A stretch of 64,000 bases of DNA from positions 81,701 through 145,700 of the forward strand of contig NZ_VIDQ01000007.1 of the NCBI RefSeq assembly GCF_009760915.1. Reading direction: 5' to 3'. Under the pieces are notes generated by a model that was given only the letters and a program-made list of their open reading frames with translations, was not told where the DNA came from and did no database searches. Position 1 is the stretch's first letter. Every line of letters begins with the position of its first letter. This stretch comes from Azohydromonas aeria (GTDB lineage: Bacteria; Pseudomonadota; Gammaproteobacteria; Burkholderiales; Burkholderiaceae_C). Positions 61,288 through 64,000 of the stretch are shown here, one piece after another. Both the position numbers and the translations under genes were made by a program.

Positions 61288-61750
61288 GTCTGACGTCCTT
61301 GCTCGTGGCTTGGTTGAGCGTCCACCGAACCGGACGACATGAACCGCCGCCGCGCCATGGAGCGGGTGCGGCGCCGGCCGTACGTGGCGCTGGCAAGGGA
61401 AGCCGCCTCCGCGTGGCATCGTCCGTTCAGGTTCGGGGCGCAGCCACAGCATGCGTACGCAACCACGCCGCGGGCTGAGGCAGGTCAACGGCGGCGACAA
61501 GAAACGCGCCGGCCAGGGAAAACACCGGGCTGCGGCGGCCGGCGGTTGACGCATGTCAAACGGGTGCGCACGGGTGTGCCAAATCATCGGCTTCCGTGGA
61601 AACCCTGAGTTGCCGATCCGTTGTCCGCACCATGCCGGCCTGGGCGCGTGCGCGCTGCCGCGCCGCAGCGGAAGGACGGCGACGCGCCGGGTTGCCAGGT
61701 GCTGCAGCGCCGAGCCGGCTTCCCCCATTCCCCTGAAAGGCGTTCCCTGC
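61288..61750. other. Intergenic region between divergent thioredoxin-fold and maoC-pta genes
   Basis: About 460 bp with no convincing gene. It contains the perfect FNR-type box at 61546-61559 and should hold the two divergent promoters. No clear hairpin or repeat was noticed. Confidence 0.5.
61546..61559. promoter_or_regulatory. FNR/ANR-type box upstream of the second maoC-pta gene
   Basis: TTGACGCATGTCAA, exact TTGAC-N4-GTCAA, about 190 bp before ATG 61751. It may switch on this acyl-phosphate-forming enzyme under low oxygen. The divergent thioredoxin-fold gene starts 259 bp away on the other side. Confidence 0.55.
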
Positions 61751-63157
61751 ATGTCCCAGGCCGATCCCGCGCTGCTGCGCAACCACACCTTCGACCAGCT
61801 GCGGCTTGGGCAGAGCGCCTCGCTCACCCGCACCGTGGGCCAGGACGACATCGCGCTCTTCGCCGCCGTCTCCGGCGACGTCAACCCGGCGCACATGGAC
61901 CCCGCCTTTGCCGCCACCGACCGCTTCGGCCAGGTCGTCGTGCACGGCATGTGGACGGCGGCGCTGGTGTCGGCCGTGCTGGGCACCGAGCTGCCGGGGC
62001 CGGGCACCATCTACCTGGGCCAGGACCTGCGCTTTGCGCGGCCGGTGCTGCCGGGCGACACCGTCACGGCCACCGTCACGGTGTTCGAGAAGCGCGAGGG
62101 CAAGGGGCAGGTGGTGCTCGACACCCGCTGCGTGAACCAGCGTGGCGAGGAGGTGCTGTCGGGCCAGGCGCTGGTGCTGGCGCCGGGCCGGGCCATCGCC
62201 TGGCCGCGCATGCCCGCGCCCGACGTGGCGCTGCAGCGCCACGACCGCTATGCCTCGGTGATGGCCGAGGCGCGCGGCTGCGGCGCCATGCGCACGGCCA
62301 TCGTCCATCCCTGCTCGGCCGAGGCGCTGGCCGCGGCGCTGGAGGCGCGCGACGAGGGGCTCCTGGAGCCGCTGCTCGTCGGGCCCGAGGCGCGCATCCG
62401 CGCCGTGGCCGAAGCCGCCGGGCTGTCGCTGCAGGGCGTGGCCATTGAGGGCGTCGAACACAGCCACGCTGCCGCGGCGCGCGCGGTGGAGCTGGCCGTG
62501 CGCGGCCAGGTCGAGGCGCTGATGAAGGGCAGCCTGCACACCGACGAGCTGCTGGGCGCGGTGGTGGCGCCGGGCTCGGGGCTGCACACCGAGCGGCGCA
62601 TCAGCCACGTCTATGCCATGGACGTGCCGAGCTACCACAAGCCGCTCATCGTCACCGACGCGGCCATCAACATCAGCCCGACGCTGGCGCACAAGCGCGA
62701 CATCTGCCAGAACGCCATCGACCTGCTGCACGTGATGGGCGTGGCCACGCCGCACGTGGCGGTGCTGGCGGCGGTGGAGACGGTCAACCCGGCCATGCCC
62801 GCCACGCTCGACGCCGCGGCGCTCACGGTGATGGCCGTGCGCGGGCAGATCCGGGGCGGCCGCGTGGACGGGCCGCTGGCCTTCGACAACGCCATCAGCG
62901 TGGACGCGGCGCGCACCAAGGAGATAGTCTCGCCCGTGGCGGGCAGTGCCGACATCCTGCTGGTGCCCGACCTGGAGGCCGGCAACATGCTGGCCAAGCA
63001 GCTGATCTACCTGGCCAATGCCGACGCGGCCGGGCTGGTGGTGGGCGCGCGCGTGCCGATCATCCTCACCAGCCGCGCCGACTCGCTGCGCACGCGGCTG
63101 GCCTCGGCGGCGCTGGCGCGGCTGGTGGCGGCGCGGCGGCAACGGCTGCCGGCTTGA
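61751..63157 (+). CDS. Bifunctional MaoC hydratase / phosphate acetyl-butyryltransferase (paralogue 2)
   Basis: 468 residues from ATG 61751. Same architecture as the gene at 38277-39713: MaoC domain with FAAVSGDVNPAHMD, VVVHGMWTAALVSAVLG and PGPGTIYLGQDLRF; phosphate acyltransferase domain with MKGSLHTDELLGAVV, IVTDAAINISPTLAHKRDI, AVETVNPAMPATLDAA, GPLAFDNAIS and VPDLEAGNMLAKQL. No acetate kinase follows; the next feature is the rrn leader. Under an FNR-type box, it may serve anaerobic or microaerobic acyl-phosphate formation, using the ackA product encoded elsewhere. Confidence 0.93.
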   Translation: MSQADPALLRNHTFDQLRLGQSASLTRTVGQDDIALFAAVSGDVNPAHMDPAFAATDRFGQVVVHGMWTAALVSAVLGTELPGPGTIYLGQDLRFARPVLPGDTVTATVTVFEKREGKGQVVLDTRCVNQRGEEVLSGQALVLAPGRAIAWPRMPAPDVALQRHDRYASVMAEARGCGAMRTAIVHPCSAEALAAALEARDEGLLEPLLVGPEARIRAVAEAAGLSLQGVAIEGVEHSHAAAARAVELAVRGQVEALMKGSLHTDELLGAVVAPGSGLHTERRISHVYAMDVPSYHKPLIVTDAAINISPTLAHKRDICQNAIDLLHVMGVATPHVAVLAAVETVNPAMPATLDAAALTVMAVRGQIRGGRVDGPLAFDNAISVDAARTKEIVSPVAGSADILLVPDLEAGNMLAKQLIYLANADAAGLVVGARVPIILTSRADSLRTRLASAALARLVAARRQRLPA

Positions 63158-63259
63158 GCCCTCTGGCGCTGGCCTCCTGCCAGCTGATGGCGGCGGACCT
63201 GCTTGCTAACGTCAGCATGCGTCGCGAGCATCTTCTTCGCATGTCAAGCACCCAAAGGC

Positions 63260-63287
63260 TGGACATCCCCGCGAAAGCGTGTATACT
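63260..63287 (+). promoter_or_regulatory. Sigma-70-type promoter candidate (upstream rrn)
   Basis: TGGACA (63260-63265), 16-bp spacer, TATACT (63282-63287). Good -10 match in a region that becomes AT-rich; may be an upstream rrn promoter or drive a leader RNA. Confidence 0.5.
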
Positions 63288-63523
63288 CTATCCCCTCGCT
63301 GACACAAACCAATCGTTCGGACGGCCTCGAAACCGCTCCGGGTGATTTGAGAGCGTGTCTCGATCTAGGCTTGAAAAGCTTCGGCGCGGTTCCCTGTGGA
63401 ATTGCCCGGAGTTTGAAGGTTGGGTCGTTCAAATGTCCGGCAGCGCACCGTCGAGTGCATGCGGGAAGAGTTTGAAGCGAGTCGGGCAATAACCCGCAAC
63501 GCAGCTGGGAAATAAGACGGCGG

Positions 63524-63552
63524 TTGACGAAGTTAATGCCTGAAGGCAGAAT
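63524..63552 (+). promoter_or_regulatory. Sigma-70-type promoter candidate (middle rrn)
   Basis: TTGACG (63524-63529), 17-bp spacer, CAGAAT (63547-63552). Weaker -10 than the others; listed because tandem rrn promoters are common. Confidence 0.3.
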
Positions 63553-63559
63553 TCATTCC

Positions 63560-63608
63560 CTTGCTGCTGACGCCGACAGCTTGATGTTGTCAACGCAGAA
63601 GCAGCAAG
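63560..63608 (+). repeat. Inverted repeat upstream of the main rrn promoter
   Basis: CTTGCTGCT (63560-63568) and AGCAGCAAG (63600-63608) are exact reverse complements with a 31-nt loop. A second hairpin follows directly. Function unknown. Confidence 0.55.
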
Positions 63609-63616
63609 ACGGCAGA

Positions 63617-63638
63617 AATCGCAAATCATTTTGCGATT
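63617..63638 (+). repeat. Perfect hairpin just upstream of the main rrn promoter
   Basis: AATCGCAAA (63617-63625) and TTTGCGATT (63630-63638), 9-bp stem with a 4-nt loop, ending 22 bp before the -35 box. May block read-through or bind a factor. Confidence 0.55.
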
Positions 63639-63660
63639 GACGCCAGGAAAGTCCGAGTGT

Positions 63661-63688
63661 TTGACACTGATTTAAAACGTGTTAGAAT
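63661..63688 (+). promoter_or_regulatory. rrsp: Main rrn promoter
   Basis: TTGACA (63661-63666), 16-bp spacer, TAGAAT (63683-63688), the best -35/-10 pair in the window, about 280 bp before the 16S start and followed by boxA. Confidence 0.75.
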
Positions 63689-63778
63689 CTTGGGCTTCGC
63701 TGATAGAAACAGCGAAACGCGATGCAGGCAGCAAGCCGGGTTACCGGCAGCAGTTTGCGAAGTGTTGAACAAAGTCGA

Positions 63779-63791
63779 TGCTCTTTAAAAA
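63779..63791 (+). promoter_or_regulatory. rrn boxA antitermination element
   Basis: TGCTCTTTAAAAA matches the rRNA boxA consensus (TGCTCTTTAAC/A), the NusB/NusE loading site that protects rRNA transcription from Rho. It is correctly placed between promoter and 16S gene. Confidence 0.85.
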
Positions 63792-63811
63792 CATACAGCC
63801 GATAAGCGTGG

Positions 63812-63897
63812 GCGTTCGAGGCGTTGGGTGAGGTGCCTGACACATCGGAGCTTCGGGGATGCCTGGAGTTCCTGGGGCCTTTACTGGTCTCGAACGC
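63812..63897 (+). other. 16S leader long-range stem
   Basis: GCGTTCGAG (63812-63820) pairs with CTCGAACGC (63889-63897), bracketing a 68-nt loop in the leader. Such stems take part in pre-rRNA folding and processing. Confidence 0.5.
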
Positions 63898-63967
63898 TCT
63901 GAGAAATTGATTGAGAGAGCTTTGCTTCTCTTGTCGATTTCCTTTGAGCAGTGATTTTTTCAAGATC

Positions 63968-64000
63968 GAACTGAAGAGTTTGATCCTGGCTCAGATTGAA
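63968..64000 (+). rRNA. rrs: 16S rRNA, 5' end (runs off the window)
   Basis: The sequence ACTGAAGAGTTTGATCCTGG followed by CTCAGATTGAA is the universal 16S 5' end, including the 27F primer region. Start is set by alignment with E. coli 16S position 1. Only about 33 nt are inside the window. Confidence 0.97.

Larger units (their letters stand above)
63158..63967 (+). other. rRNA operon upstream and leader region
   Basis: About 810 bp without a convincing protein gene, much less GC-rich than the rest of the window. It holds three promoter-like elements (63260, 63524, 63661), two hairpins just upstream of the last promoter (63560-63608, 63617-63638), a boxA antiterminator and a long-range leader stem before the 16S start. 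Confidence 0.7.

Overview
The window is a very GC-rich chromosomal segment from a betaproteobacterium of the order Burkholderiales, most likely Comamonadaceae or a Leptothrix/Rubrivivax-like relative. This is inferred from five tripartite-tricarboxylate (Bug/TctC) binding proteins, polyhydroxyalkanoate (PHA) metabolism, a gentisate pathway, PEP-CTERM proteins and CcoG. No phage, integrase, transposase or CRISPR array was seen. It ends at the first bases of a 16S rRNA gene.

Layout. 0-6.2 kb: a minus-strand erythromycin-esterase-family protein with a substituted active site and a coupled 36-residue ORF, an AI-2E-type permease, two tandem PEP-CTERM paralogues and a fused SpmA/SpmB-like membrane protein. 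6.2-17.7 kb: a complete glycogen operon, glgB-glgX-glgC-glgA-glgP-malQ, with stop/start overlaps at two junctions. 17.7-24.4 kb: a lower-GC secreted PHA depolymerase, a VOC protein, a HAF-repeat PEP-CTERM protein, a hybrid histidine kinase and a shikimate-dehydrogenase remnant. 24.4-33.1 kb: MarR regulators, a class II aldolase, two Bug proteins, a split membrane/spermidine-synthase-like pair and a 3-hydroxybenzoate-gentisate operon.

33.3-46.3 kb is carbon-storage and acyl metabolism: intracellular PHA depolymerase, GST, chemoreceptor, the operon fabI - maoC/pta - ackA, PHA synthase with an overlapping small gene, a drug-efflux MFS protein and a second orphan glgC. 46.5-54.0 kb is a catabolic cluster (three Bug proteins, RraA-type aldolase, 2-hydroxyacid dehydrogenase, SMP-30 lactonase, amidohydrolase, LysR) interrupted by a REPIN-like element.

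54.0-63.2 kb is the most unusual part. Two ccoG genes in the same orientation, almost identical over about 1.4 kb, bracket a putative sulfur/redox module: an OsmC-type protein, a sigma-54 activator whose three sensor cysteines have the spacing of the persulfide sensor FisR, a persulfide-dioxygenase-like MBL protein that has lost several metal ligands, and an exported unknown. Both presumed targets are preceded by the same -24/-12-like element. Next come a thioredoxin-fold protein lacking its first active-site Cys and a second MaoC-phosphotransacetylase fusion. Perfect FNR-type boxes precede the second ccoG, this fusion gene, and the phaC/MFS divergence.

63.2-64.0 kb is the rrn promoter/leader region (promoter-like elements, boxA, hairpins) followed by the 16S 5' end. 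All calls are from reading the sequence; no database search was possible.
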